A stretch of DNA of 64,000 nucleotides from Myotis daubentonii (GCF_963259705.1 NC_081849.1:59864093-59928092), one strand, 5' to 3'; positions 22,318 through 32,356 are shown, counted from the stretch's first letter. Notes: a model not told the origin generated them from the sequence alone. Numbers and translations are program-made.

Positions 22318-23150
22318 CAGAGCACTTATATATGAAATCTAATGAACAAAATAAACAAATAAAATAGAAACAGACTCAGAGATACAGAGAACAGATTGAC
22401 AGCTGTTGGGGGGCATGGTTGGGGAACTGGGTAAAATAGGTTGAAGAGATTAAGCACAAAATCCTATATAGTAAAAACCTAATATGCTGTCTGGTTAACC
22501 AGTCAGCCATTCAACCAATTAAAGCATAATATGCTAATGATATGCTAAGACCTTTCAATCTCTTACTATGACGTGCACTGACCACCAGCGGGCAGATAGT
22601 CAACTGGTCGACCAGTCTCTATGACGTTCACTGACTATCACGGGCAAATGCTCCAACCAAGTTAGCTTGCTGCGGGGGTCAAGCCAATCGGGACTGAGTG
22701 AGATGGGCTGGACACACCCTTGAGCCCTCCCCTTTCCAGCTGGCCAACCTCCAGCATCCCTCCCAGGCCCCAATTGTGGGGTCCCCTGGCCTGGCCTGTG
22801 CCCTCTTGCAATCCAGAACCCCCTTGAGGATGTCAGAGAGCCAGTTTTGGCCCGATCCCACAGGCCAGGCCGAGGGACCCCATTGTTGCACGAATTTGTG
22901 CACTGGGCCTCTAGTAAATAAATAACTTAAAACAGACAACAGACATCAGTATGGTGATTACCAGAGGGAATGGGGTGGGGGCAGGTAGAAGAGGGTAATG
23001 GGGGTGATAAATAGTGATGAAAGGAGAATAGACTATGGGTGGTGAATACATAATGCAATATACAGATGATGTAATAGAATTATATACTTGAAACCTACTT
23101 AATTAACCAATGTAACCACAACAAACTCAATAAAAAATAAATAAAAAAAC
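22318..23150 (+). mobile_element. L1 3' UTR fragment split by a Helitron
   Basis: Left part (to 22461): 'aaatagaaacagactcagagatacagagaacagattgacagctg' and 'ggggaactgggtaaaatagg'. Right part (from 22915): 'cagacatcagtatggtgattaccagagggaatggggtgggggcagg', 'tacagatgatgtaatagaattatatacttgaaacctac' and 'caataaaaaataaa'. Together they give one continuous L1 3' end matching the copy at 3809-4087 once the Helitron is removed. Confidence 0.85.
22462..22914 (+). mobile_element. Non-autonomous Helitron (HeliBatN type), complete ends
   Basis: 453 bp, starting TCCTATATAGTAAAAACC and ending GCACTGGGCCTCTAG. The host A (22461) and T (22915) at the junctions agree with the Helitron A|T insertion rule and absence of a TSD. 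A subterminal hairpin (TGCACGAATTTGTGCA) precedes the 3' CTAG. It shares its body with the copy at 63337-63802. A degraded CTCF-like core CCACCAGCGGGCAG lies at 22582-22595. No Rep is encoded, so it was mobilised in trans by rolling-circle transposition. Confidence 0.95.
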
Positions 23151-23948
23151 AATATTAAAGCATATATTCCCTAATAATCATCACTGAAATATATCGCTAG
23201 TGTTTGTCTGACTTGTTGGATCATTTTCTTGGTTCTCTTTTATGAGCAAGATGGTCATTATAGGCTACTTCAAAATGGAATAAAAAGTCAGTTGAATAAG
23301 ACTGATTAAATATTACTGCCAATTGATACTAGATTAGATGAGAAAAGTCAAAAGTAGAATTTAAAACATTTCCCAAGCATGTACCATATCTATTCCTTCA
23401 TCTCATCTCTACCTAGAAGAGGTAGAGAAATGTAAGTAAAATTGTTTCAAAATCTGTATAAAGAAGGCACATTTCCAGAAAAAAATGTGGATGGCAGTCA
23501 GGTCTGGCAGTACCACAAGGAGAAGGATTGAGGAGGGCCTGGATGAGGTGATAGGCTTTGGTCTAGACACTGTTAAACTCCATGTGGCAGTACAGTATTT
23601 GACTTGGGACTTAGTGAAAATCCTGCAGGGGGTGGTTCTGTAAATAATATCCAGTTAAACCATCTGGCTCTTCAGCTATGCAAAATAGAAAACAATTTGC
23701 CTGGCTCCCCTCTTTCCATCACTCCCTCTCTGATTATTTTCATTGCTAGATTCTATTTTTAGTATTTTTATTATTCAGATAAACATCTGCGCATGCTGAA
23801 TCCTCTACTACCAATTGACATTGATAGGGGAACTTTACAAAGCATAAAGTATTGAGTTATAGATAAATTAGCTTTTGAAAAATACAAACATAGACATTAG
23901 ACCAGATGATATTTTTCATGCTGTATTTTACTGTCATAGTGGGTTATT
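23151..23948. other. Unannotated DNA
   Basis: No repeat or gene recognised. Confidence 0.4.
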
Positions 23949-24140
23949 TTTAAAAAAATGTGTTTGTAATTGATTTCAGAGAGATGAAGGGAGAGGAAAA
24001 GATAGAAACTTCGATAGGCTGCCTCCTGCATGCCCCCTATTGGGGATCAAACCCTCAACCCGGGCATGTGCCCTGACTGGAATAGAACCAGCAACCTTCT
24101 GGTGCATGTGGCTCAATCAACTGAGCCACACTGGCCCAGC
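23949..24140 (-). mobile_element. VES SINE, antisense
   Basis: The reverse complement starts GCTGGGCCAGTGTGGCTCAG and has GGTTCTATTCCAGTC at the B box, then GGGCACATGCCCGGGTTGAGG and GCAGGAGGCAGCC. GTGGGTTATTTTT and GTGTTATTTTTT on either side are a probable TSD. Confidence 0.92.
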
Positions 24141-24639
24141 TGTGTTATTTTTTGACATGAGGTTATATATTGATGCAATTTACTTAGTACTCCAGTGGTT
24201 GGGTTTGAAGGTTTTATAAGTTATCAAACCATTATATAACCAAGTTAAGTAATAAATCTCATAAAATGGAAAACAGCCAGTCACGAAGTGACAACAATAC
24301 AGAGCAAGAAAATGAATTCAGGTACCAATTCATATTTAATGGATATAACCCTCAAGGCTGTGGAATTGAATGCTAAATATAGTTCATCCAATTTACTAGT
24401 AATCTTCTTTAAAGCAATCAATATTTTCTCAGAAAATTAAACTATCACAAACATTATTTTTTGAATGCACGTTTTCCTTTGTTAAGTGTGTCTAGAAAAA
24501 TATACACATAAGGTTGTTCAATATATAACAAAAAAAAAGAAATGTGTAGTTTATGGAATAAGACTTTTTCATTTTAGTCTCACTCCTCATTTGTCCTGTA
24601 AGTTGTCACTTGATTCATAAACATAAAAATGTGTAACAT
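24141..24639. other. Unannotated AT-rich DNA
   Basis: No repeat or gene recognised. Confidence 0.4.
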
Positions 24640-25650
24640 TAGTAACATTCAAAAAATTATACATCCAAGCAACAAGAGATCACTTAAAATAATCAACTTG
24701 AAAAAAATTAGAAATAATTTAAATTACTCAGTGTTACTGAGGCAATGTAAAAATATGTGTATCTCTACCCTGATGATAAGACAGTAAGAAATTTTTGGAA
24801 TGTTATATGACAATAGATATTAAATATTTTAGAATAGACTTGCCTTTTGAACCAGAAATTCCATGTATAACAATTTATTCTAAAGAAATTAGAATAGTGT
24901 ACAAACACTTTACATACACATATACATACACATACACACATATATCAGCCACAAGAAGGTAAATGTTTTTATATTGTGTATGTCTGTGTGTGTTAGGGCA
25001 GCATTATTTATTCATTTTCAAAATTGGGAACAATCTATTCAAATCTATGCAATCTATGCAATTAATCTATGCTATATGCAAAAAATGCATTGTTATAAAG
25101 CCAGAAAAAAAATGATTAAAATTTTTATTAACATGGAAATTTATTGATAATTATAGTATTAAGAGAAGGACATATACTAGTACGATTTTTTGCATGGTAT
25201 AAGTCTTTTCTGTTTCTAAGAGTGTGTGTACACATGTGTGTAAAATGTGGGAAAGAATAAAAGAAACAAGACAGGTAAAATGTTGTCCTAGCCAGTTTGG
25301 TTCAGTGGATAGGGCATCATCAGCCTGTGGACCAAAGGGTCCTGGGTTTGATTCCAGTCAAGGGCACATACCTTGGTTGCAGGCTCCTCCCTGGCCTGGG
25401 CCTTGGTCAGAGTTCATGCAGGAGGCAAGCAATCGATGTGTTTCTCTCACATCGATGTTTCTCTTTGTCTTTCCCTCTCTCTTCCACTCTCTCTAAAAAT
25501 CAAAGGGAAAATATCCTTGGGTGAGGATTAATTAAAAAATAAATAAATGAAAAGACAGGTAAAATGTTAAAGCTGAGTGATATGTATATGAGAGTGCATT
25601 ACACTAATCTTTCAACTTTTGTGTGTTTGAAAAATTTCATAGAATTGTTT
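24640..25650 (+). mobile_element. Old L1M-type 3' end carrying a VES insertion
   Basis: Landmarks of an old L1 3' region: 'gccttttgaaccagaaattccatgtataacaatttattctaaagaaatt', 'gcagcattatttattcattttcaaaattgggaacaat', 'aacatggaaatttattgataattatagtattaagag' and, past the VES, 'atctttcaacttttgtgtgtttgaaaaatttcat'. It is diverged and non-coding. Confidence 0.6.
25285..25551 (+). mobile_element. VES SINE with 17-bp TSD and palindromic tail
   Basis: Sense VES with head GTCCTAGCCAGTTTGGTTCAG and the body variant CTGGCCTGGGCC in the middle. The tail contains ATCCTTGGGTGAGGAT (25513-25528), a variant of an ATCCTCA/TGAGGAT inverted repeat. The TSD is AAGACAGGTAAAATGTT at 25268-25284 and 25552-25568, 17/17 identical, indicating a fairly recent insertion. 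Confidence 0.95.
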
Positions 25651-26088
25651 TAAACACAAAAGATTTCACACCCCTTTTTAATAGTAATATATTTGGTGGA
25701 ATTATGGCATTTCTTCCCTCCTGCTTATCAGTAAATATTTAGAAAGTAAAAATAAATAAAAATTAAATCTATAGAAATAAACAGGTTTTGCCTGCTGTTT
25801 CTTCAACTCTGCACTCCATCCAAGTGTTGTTGACAATTCCACCTCCTCCCATATTTACTTGCCCTCCAGAGCCAATTCCTGCCTAGAGCTAAATGTATAG
25901 TAGGCAATACCTTGGAAAACCTTTGGTTCAGCATAGGTCTCTTTGCTGCTGCTGAAGCCATAACACTGACTGGCATTCTCCCGTGGCTCTGAGTTGTGCT
26001 GTTACCCAGAACCAATACTTAAGTACCAGCAGTATTCTTGGATGTAGTACTTTGTCTCCCATTGTTCTGGCTTGCATTTATGTATACA
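25651..26088. other. Unannotated DNA
   Basis: No repeat or gene recognised. It is the left flank of the Helitron cluster. Confidence 0.4.
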
Positions 26089-26627
26089 CTAGAGGCCTAG
26101 TGCACGAATTTGTTCATGGGTGGGGTCCCACAACCTGGCTGGTTATCAAGGCCTATTGGGGTGGGGGGGCTGGCTGGCTGGGGGAGGACCCCAGGAGGTT
26201 GGCTGGCTGGCCCCCTGATCGGGGTCTATCAGGGGTCTGCTGGCCAGCAGCGGGGAGGGACTGCAGGAAGCTGGCCAGCTGGGGTAAGGGACTCTGGGAA
26301 GAGGGCTGGCTAGGGGGAGGAACCAGGGTCCATGGGAGGTTGGCCTGCTGGCCCTCCCCCCCCCCAATCAGGGCCCAGGGGGAAGGGCTGCAGGAAGTTG
26401 GCTGACCGGGGGGGGGTGGGAGGGGGGCTGTGGGAGGTTGGCCCGGGGGGGGGCACGGGAGATTGGCTGTGGGAGTGCACTGACCACCAGGGGGCAGCTC
26501 CTGTGTTGAGCTTCTGCCCCCTGGTGGTCAGTGCACATCATAACGACTGGTTGACTGGTTGTTCCAGACATTCTGGTCATTCTGGTTGTTTGGCTGTAAT
26601 GGCTGCTTGGGCTTTTATATATATAGA
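26089..26627 (-). mobile_element. Non-autonomous Helitron, subfamily B, minus strand
   Basis: 539 bp. On its own strand it starts TCTATATATATAAAAGCCC (from 26627) and ends GGCCTCTAG (26089-26092), followed by T. It carries long G/C homopolymer stretches (26157-26168, 26355-26366, 26409-26418) and a convergent pair of CTCF-like cores (26484-26497 and 26514-26527). Its 5' TC directly abuts the 3' CTAG of the next Helitron. The same subfamily occurs at 60239-60606. Confidence 0.93.
26475..26536. promoter_or_regulatory. Inverted repeat with two convergent CTCF-like motifs
   Basis: Two 23-bp arms (26475-26497 and 26514-26536) are perfect reverse complements, separated by a 16-bp loop. Each contains CCACCAGGGGGCAG, which closely fits the core of the CTCF binding consensus; the two face each other. 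The match to a known motif is direct. Binding in vivo is inference. Confidence 0.6.
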
Positions 26628-27066
26628 CTAGAGGCCCAGTGCACAAAAATTTTGCACTTGGGGGGTCCCTCAGCCTGGCCTGTGCCCTCTCACAGTCTGG
26701 GACCCCTGGGGGACTGACCACCTGCTGGCTTAGGGCCTAAGCTGGCAGTCAGACATCCCTCTGGCAGCCCGGGAGCCCTCGGGGGATGTCCACTTGCCAG
26801 TGGGGAGCAGGCCTAAGCTGCAGTTGGACATCCTTAGTGCTGCTGAGGGGGCAGAAGAGGCTCCCACCACCACCACTGTACTGGCAGCCATGAGCCTGGC
26901 TTGTGGCTGAGCAGAGCTCCCCCTGTGGGAGTGCACTGATCATCAGGGGGCAGTTCCTGCATTGAGCATCTGCCCCCTGGTGGTCAGTGTGTGTCATAGT
27001 GACCAGTCATTCCCAATCATTCTGCTGTTAGGGTCAATTTGCATATTACCCTTTTATTATATAGGA
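26628..27066 (-). mobile_element. Non-autonomous Helitron, subfamily C, minus strand
   Basis: 439 bp. On its own strand it starts TCCTATATAATAAAAGGG (from 27066) and ends GGGCCTCTAG (26628-26637), with the subterminal hairpin TGCAAAATTTTTGTGCA-like next to it. It carries a degraded version of the convergent CTCF-like pair (26931-26992). It is upstream member of a head-to-tail pair with 26089-26627. The base before its 5' TC is C rather than the expected A. Confidence 0.93.
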
Positions 27067-27380
27067 GTGCCTGGCCAGCCTGGGTGAGGGGCTGATGGCT
27101 GTTTGCAGGCTGGCCACAGCCCATTCAGGGTGGGGGGTCCTGCTGGGGTGCCTGGCCAGTCTGGGTGAGGGGCTAAGGGTCGTTTGCAGGTTGGCCACAC
27201 ACCCTTCAGGGAGGGGGTCCTGCTGGGGTGCCTCGCCAGTCTGGGTGAGTGGCTGATGGCTGTTTGCAGGCTGGCTAAGCCCCCAGCGGGGACCCTCGCC
27301 TCATGAGGGTGTGGCCATCCTGGGTGAGGGGCTGATGGCTGTTTTCAGGCTGGCCACGGCCCCCAGCCACCCAAGCTCCC
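27067..27380. repeat. ~80-bp minisatellite within a Helitron
   Basis: Units start GTGCCTGGCCAGCCTGGGTG at 27067, 27148 and 27228, with a degenerate fourth near 27309. Each contains GGGGCTGATGGCTGTTTGCAGG and GGCCACA. It is GC-rich relative to the window. Confidence 0.9.
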
Positions 27381-27647
27381 AGTGGAGGCTGGCTGGAAGC
27401 AGGTATCTGGGATTTATTTGTCTTCTATAGTTGAAACTTTGTTGCCATGAGCAGAGGCCACAGCCGGCTCAGTGCAGGCGGGAAGCTTGGTTTCCTCCAT
27501 CATTGGGGCAACCAAGCCTCCTGCTTGCTCCAGCTCTGTGGCTGCCGGCTGCCATCTTGGTTAGGTTAATTTGCATATAGTTGCTCTGATTGGCTGGTTG
27601 GCATGCCTTGGGGTGTAGTGAAGGTACGGTCAATTAGCATCTTTGTC

Positions 27648-27867
27648 ACCAAAACTGGTTTGGCTCAGTGGATAGAGCGTTGGCCTGTGGACTGAAGGGT
27701 CCCGGGTTTGATTCCAGTCAAAGGCATGTACCTGGGTTGCGGGCATTTCCCCAGTGGGGGATGTGCAGGAAGCAGCTGATTGATGTTTCTCTCTCATTGA
27801 TGTTCCTGGCTATCTCTCTCCCTTCCTCTCTGTAGAAAATCAATAAAATATATTTAGAGGAAAAAAA
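27648..27867 (+). mobile_element. VES SINE with 16-bp TSD, nested in a Helitron
   Basis: Sense VES with head ACCAAAACTGGTTTGGCTCAG, TTTGATTCCAGTC, GTGCAGGAAGCAGC and AATCAATAAAATATATTTA. AATTAGCATCTTTGTC is duplicated exactly at 27632-27647 and 27868-27883. Because the target is Helitron sequence, this VES postdates the Helitron. Confidence 0.95.
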
Positions 27868-27898
27868 AATTAGCATCTTTGTCTTTTATTAATCTAGA

Positions 27899-28245
27899 TG
27901 GGCATACACATCTGCCTACTCCTTCTGATTTTAGTCCCTGTCCTATCAAATCTACCCTCACACCTGGTCTGGCCTTCTATTGCCCCTTTTCTCTGTAGAT
28001 TCATGACATCAATCGACTTTTCTCTTGTTAATTATCTTCACTCATCAGGTTTGCATGGAATATTTTTGCCTATTTTTTATATATCCTGCCCAAAACAACT
28101 ACGTTCATGGGGTACACAGCTCTGGTGCTGCTTAAGTAGAAATAAGACAAATCTTAGCAAAGGAGATAAAATCAAGTTGTGTCAGTTGTGAATGATCTAG
28201 CTAGAATTTTTTGACATTTCTATATTCTCAGAGATAAGGCACATG
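27899..28245. other. Unannotated DNA
   Basis: An open frame at 27898-28191 begins hydrophobically but shows no recognisable domain or splice context. I do not call it a gene. Confidence 0.4.
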
Positions 28246-28440
28246 GCTGGAGGAAAAGCTTGATTCTGGAGCTAGACAACCTGGACTCAGATACTGGATC
28301 TGCAACTCAATAGCTACAGAACCTTAGACAAATTAAGTGCCTGAGTGTTACCATCTATAAAATGGGAGTAATATGGGCTGTGGGATTAAATAATCAAACA
28401 TACGTAAAGGACTTAGAACAATGCTTGACAACAATGCTTA
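28246..28440 (+). mobile_element. MIR SINE
   Basis: Reads as MIR throughout: 'gattctggagctagacaacctggactcag', 'atctgcaactcaatagctacagaaccttagacaaattaagtgcctgag', 'accatctataaaatgggagtaatatggg', 'gggattaaataatcaa' and 'gtaaaggacttagaacaatgcttgaca'. This is one of the best preserved MIR copies in the window. Confidence 0.9.
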
Positions 28441-29543
28441 AATCATATCTGTTTTTATTACTAATATCTAAAGTTTATTATTAGCTCCATTGAATATGTG
28501 TGAGAAACTTAGAATGGATATTAAATAAAAGAACAACATAAAGCACAAAAGGTAAGCCTTGAATGAATGTGTGAAAACATTCATTCCTTTAGTAAGTATT
28601 GATTGAGCTTCTGTGACAAGACAGCCTCTGAGTCAGACACTGGGCACAGGACCCAGAACAGGATAAATGAAGCCTTTGCCCTATGGCTCTTATACTGAAA
28701 TAGAGCTTACATTTGAATTGATGAATGAATGTATCAATGACTTTACCGATGCCAAAGAATATGATTGTAACCTTTGTTCCAAAGCGGCTTTCTCTTTGCC
28801 AGATAAGTAAAGCCATCTCTGGGTACATTCAACTATTTTAGAAATTTTGTCTCAGTTCTTTATGACCTTGAAAGGTGATTTATGACTATGTATTTATTAA
28901 TCAAATAAAAGACTGCTTACTCATTTTATAAGATTAGATCCTATTGAAATTATCTAAAGGATTGAATAGAATACAATATGCTTCACATCAACATAGCAAA
29001 TAAAATATTAGGCCTGATAAAATATTCAGCTATTTTTGCTTTTCCTTTGTAATTTTTGTAATAATTGCCCCTGGCTTTCCAGAGTAGCCATATCAACTTA
29101 GAGTCCAGAAGCAGTTTATGAGAGTTCTCATTGCTCTTCTACCTTATTAATACTTCACGTATCTAGGCTTTTATTTATTTATTAAATAATTTGGTTGGTG
29201 TAATAGTATCTCATTTTAATTCAGTGTCACATTTCTCTTATTCTACTTTGAATTCTCTTCATATTTAGGAATTCATGAATATGATAAATATGAGCTTTTG
29301 TCTTTCAGAAATTATATAAAATTTCAGTATTTTTCCTTACTAGTAGACTTCATTATATATATATTTTTAAGATCAGGTTGTTCATTTTGATTGATTTTAT
29401 TTTCCATATTACTTTCAATACCCTCTTTTATTCAATCCAACTTACTGGACATACTTATTTAATTTTCTATTCTGTATATCTGATCATTCAAAGTTGGCAG
29501 TTTATTTGCCTGTAATTTTGCAGAGATATTTTTGTTTGTAGTA

Positions 29544-29547
<4 letters not shown>
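28441..29547. other. Unannotated AT-rich DNA
   Basis: No repeat or gene recognised; composition is strongly AT-rich toward the right. Confidence 0.4.
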
Positions 29548-29598
<51 letters not shown>

Positions 29599-29599
29599 T
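29548..29599. repeat. (ATT)n trinucleotide microsatellite
   Basis: About 17 near-perfect TTA units. Confidence 0.95.
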
Positions 29600-30119
29600 A
29601 CAAAAGTAGAATCTTAAGTATTCTAGGTATATAGTCATATCATTAGCAAGTATAGATCTTTTTTCAAAATTTATACCAGTTACTTAACATTTCTTGCCTA
29701 ATTGTATAACTTGAAAGCAATATTGAATATTGTGAAAAACAGTAACATTCCTGTCTTATTCTTTAATTTTCTATTACAAATACTGATAACTAACAAACTT
29801 GGTACATACACATGCCAAAGTACATCACAAACACAAAAACACACAAAATGCAAACAAGCAAATGTATATTTATTATCTAATGGTCATTTTCAATGCATTA
29901 CATATGCAAGGCATTATTTGAATAGCTCTAAGGAAAAGAAAGTAAAATCCACAAAAATTATAGTGGATTATAATGATATTATGTATTTCTCTTACTCAAA
30001 CTCCCATGAAAAAACACACACAAATGTTTGAAAGAATATAAGATGAGTGGACAGTGTGAGAAGGAAGGGACTACAACACAGCTTTGGGAACTGGGAAGCT
30101 GATGGATGGCTGGTGTATA
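29600..30119. other. Unannotated AT-rich DNA
   Basis: A 109-codon open frame at 29702-30031 is AT-rich Asn/Lys/Ile coding without any recognised motif. It is most likely chance, or a remnant of an old LINE. Confidence 0.4.
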
Positions 30120-30630
30120 AGTTTCTCATGACTGATTTAAACAATTACAACAAACGTGGTGACTTAGTACGACACACACTTATCCCCCTACAGTGTTGAA
30201 GGTAAGAAATCCCAAATGATGTCACTAGTCTGAACGAAGTGGCTGGCAGTGACTTGCTCCCTTGGGAGGCTCTGTGGTAGAGGCTCTTTTTCCCTGTTCT
30301 TTTCCAGATTCTAAAGCCACATTCTTTGCATTCCTTGGCTCATGACCTCCCATCCCCATCTTCAAAGCAAACAGCAAAGCATCTTCAAATCTCTGCTCCC
30401 TTATCAAGTACCTTCTTCTTGTGGTCAAATCTCCTTCAGCCTCCCTACTTATAGGAGCACTTGTGAGTATATTTAGGGACCACCTTGTATGATCAAGGAT
30501 AGCCTCCCCATCTCAAGCTACTTCACTTACATCAGCAATGCCCCTGTTTCCCGTGTAAAGTTCATTCCCAGGTTCCATGGATTAGGTCTTGGATATCTTA
30601 TGGGGCCATTATCCAACTTACCAAACATGG
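30120..30630 (-). mobile_element. Ancient LTR-like repeat, antisense
   Basis: Reverse orientation of the family at 14385-15058. It has 'caattacaacaaacgtggtgacttagtacgacacacac', 'ggctctttttccctgttcttttccagattctaaagcc', 'cattccttggctcatgacctcccatccccatcttcaaagc', 'tcattcccaggttccatggattagg' and 'ggatatcttatggggccattatcc'. It is non-coding. Confidence 0.65.
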
Positions 30631-31439
30631 TAAAGAGCTTAGTACATCAAAGCTGACAACTACATGGTCCGTAAGGAAAGCAACAGAATCAGGATGTTTT
30701 GTCACAGAACTGCAGTGTGACATGGCAAATGAACACATCAGCCATGTACCTCTGCAACAGGGGGTAATAGGTGGGGTGGAAATCAGGAGAACTGGTCGAC
30801 CATGGACAAAGTCATTAGATTCCTTAGATCACCTTCCCAGGCATTTGCAGTCAGGTCACTGTCCCTCATCTAAGGTGGACTCAAGGACACCACACATTAC
30901 TAGGCAATGGCACCACAGGGAAAGTTAGAGTATTCATTAATTACCATAGCAACCCAGCCATCTTTTCCCAATAGGCTATAAGAATGTATATAGGAAGGGT
31001 GATACATCCCTGGCAGGAGGATGAATAAATATTCTCTGAAGAAATATACAAGAAGAATAAGAGAACAGATACTGACAAACGTGGAGCTCCCAATTAAAAC
31101 CAAACCAAGTAACACGTCAGTAAATCCCACCAGTGGATAAGACCCATTTGCATACTACATACTTTCCAGTCAATTTTTAGCATCTATTTCCTAAATATGA
31201 ATTAAAAGTCATGTGTAAACAGGAATTTGAAGAAAGCCTCTAACATAAATGATAAAGACTAAAGAAAACAAAATGAAAAAGGGATCTCAGCAGAGAGGCA
31301 GATTTTTTTAAAAAGGTACCTTAGCTCTTATGAGAGATTATTATACTCATAAAATGAGAATATGAGGTAATGTTTTAAACTGCTGTGCACAGAAAAAAAT
31401 TCTTGGAACAAAAATTATGACAGTAAAAATGGACCATTC
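30631..31439. other. Unannotated DNA
   Basis: No gene or firmly identified repeat. The right half may already belong to the old LINE-like block that follows. Confidence 0.4.
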
Positions 31440-32090
31440 AATTAAAGGGTTAAAGGCAAAGTAGAAAAAAACTGATCAGAAAGCAGGAATAAAGGAAGAG
31501 AAGAAACTAGAAAATTATTCTAGGACTTAAAACACAGAATATTTAGAATTCTAGAAAGAAATCTTAGAGAAGATAGAGGGGAGAAAAATAACAGAAAATG
31601 TTTAAAATATTTTCCAAGCTGAAGCATATGAATTTCCACATTGAGAGGGATCATCAAGTTCTCAGCACAACTGTTACATAAGACCTACACAAAAAGGAAA
31701 GCACTGTGAAATTTCAGAATGCATTAGGGACCAAAAGGAACTTCTAGAGGTTTCCCAAGAGAAGTAACAAGAGCTTACATTCAGGAATATGAATGATATC
31801 AGATTTGTCAATGAAAATGCTAGAAGCTGGAACACACTGTAGAAATGCTTTGAAAATTCTCAGGGAAACTGATTCCCAACTAAGAATAATATACCCAGCT
31901 GAGGTATTAAATGAAGTAGAATAGCTTATGTTAAGACATGCACATTTTCAGTAATTTTACTACCCATGCATTGTACCTCGGGAAGCTACAAAAGATATCA
32001 TCAACTAAGATGAAGAGGTTAAACAAGAAAGAAGAATACAAGGGCTCCAAGCAAAAAAAGATCTACAAAAAAGATTACCAAAAAAAAAAA
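31440..32090 (+). mobile_element. Old LINE-derived segment (L1M/HAL1-like)
   Basis: Characteristic order: 'attttccaagctgaagcatatgaatttcc', 'gagagggatcatcaagttctcagcac', 'ttaggg accaaaaggaacttctag', 'gaatatgaatgatatcagatttgtcaatgaaaatgctagaagctgg', 'gattcccaactaagaataatatacccagctgagg', 'gacatgcacattttcag' and 'ctcgggaagctac'. I recognise these as a recurrent old mammalian LINE-associated repeat but cannot fix the family name. It ends in a poly-A (32082-32097). Confidence 0.5.
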
Positions 32091-32126
32091 AAAAAAGGAA
32101 CGCCCCCACCAAATATGGTGATGAGA

Positions 32127-32356
32127 CATTTAGGACAGTTTTACTCAACTGAGGGTGATTTATCTCTCTGGGGACATTGGACATTGGCTGGAGACAATAG
32201 GTTGTCACAAGTGGGGCAGTGAGAGAGTGCTACTGTCATCTAGTGGATAGAGGCCAGAGATGCTGCTAAACATCGCCCATGTACTGGACAACCCCCTCCA
32301 ACAAATAATTCCCCAGCCCAAAAGGCCAGTCATGCCGAGGAAATTGAGAAACCCAG
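32127..32356 (+). mobile_element. MER5A hAT transposon, near full-length
   Basis: Begins 'cagttttactcaactgagggtgattt' and continues 'ctctggggacattggacattggctggagacaataggttgtcacaagtggggcag'. Next come 'gctactgtcatctagtggatagaggccagagatgctgctaaacatc' and 'ttccccagcccaaaaggccagtcatgccgaggaaattgagaaaccca'. This is MER5A end to end, a non-autonomous hAT-Charlie element predating the eutherian radiation. Confidence 0.88.

Larger units (their letters stand above)
27067..27898 (-). mobile_element. Third Helitron segment (3'-truncated) with minisatellite and VES insertion
   Basis: Its 5' end on the minus strand reads TCTAGATTAATAAAAGACAAAG from 27898, continuing into 'gatgctaattgacc' after removal of a VES. 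The body has AATTTGCATAT (27570-27580) and, at the far side, four ~80-bp tandem units (27067-27380). No CTAG terminus is present before the next Helitron begins, so the 3' end is lost or replaced. Confidence 0.8.

Noticed and set aside
22462..22914. Possible gene capture of an exon by this Helitron
   Set aside because: No splice sites or recognisable coding segment within the body; the open frames are shared with antisense frames and change between copies.
25983..26721. Several 67-140 codon Gly/Trp/Pro-rich frames on both strands
   Set aside because: They are Helitron sequence with G/C homopolymers; homologous frames are not conserved in the sister copies.
27067..27380. Regularly spaced repeats that might suggest a CRISPR array
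   Set aside because: Units are contiguous 80-bp tandem repeats without unique spacers, in a mammalian Helitron.
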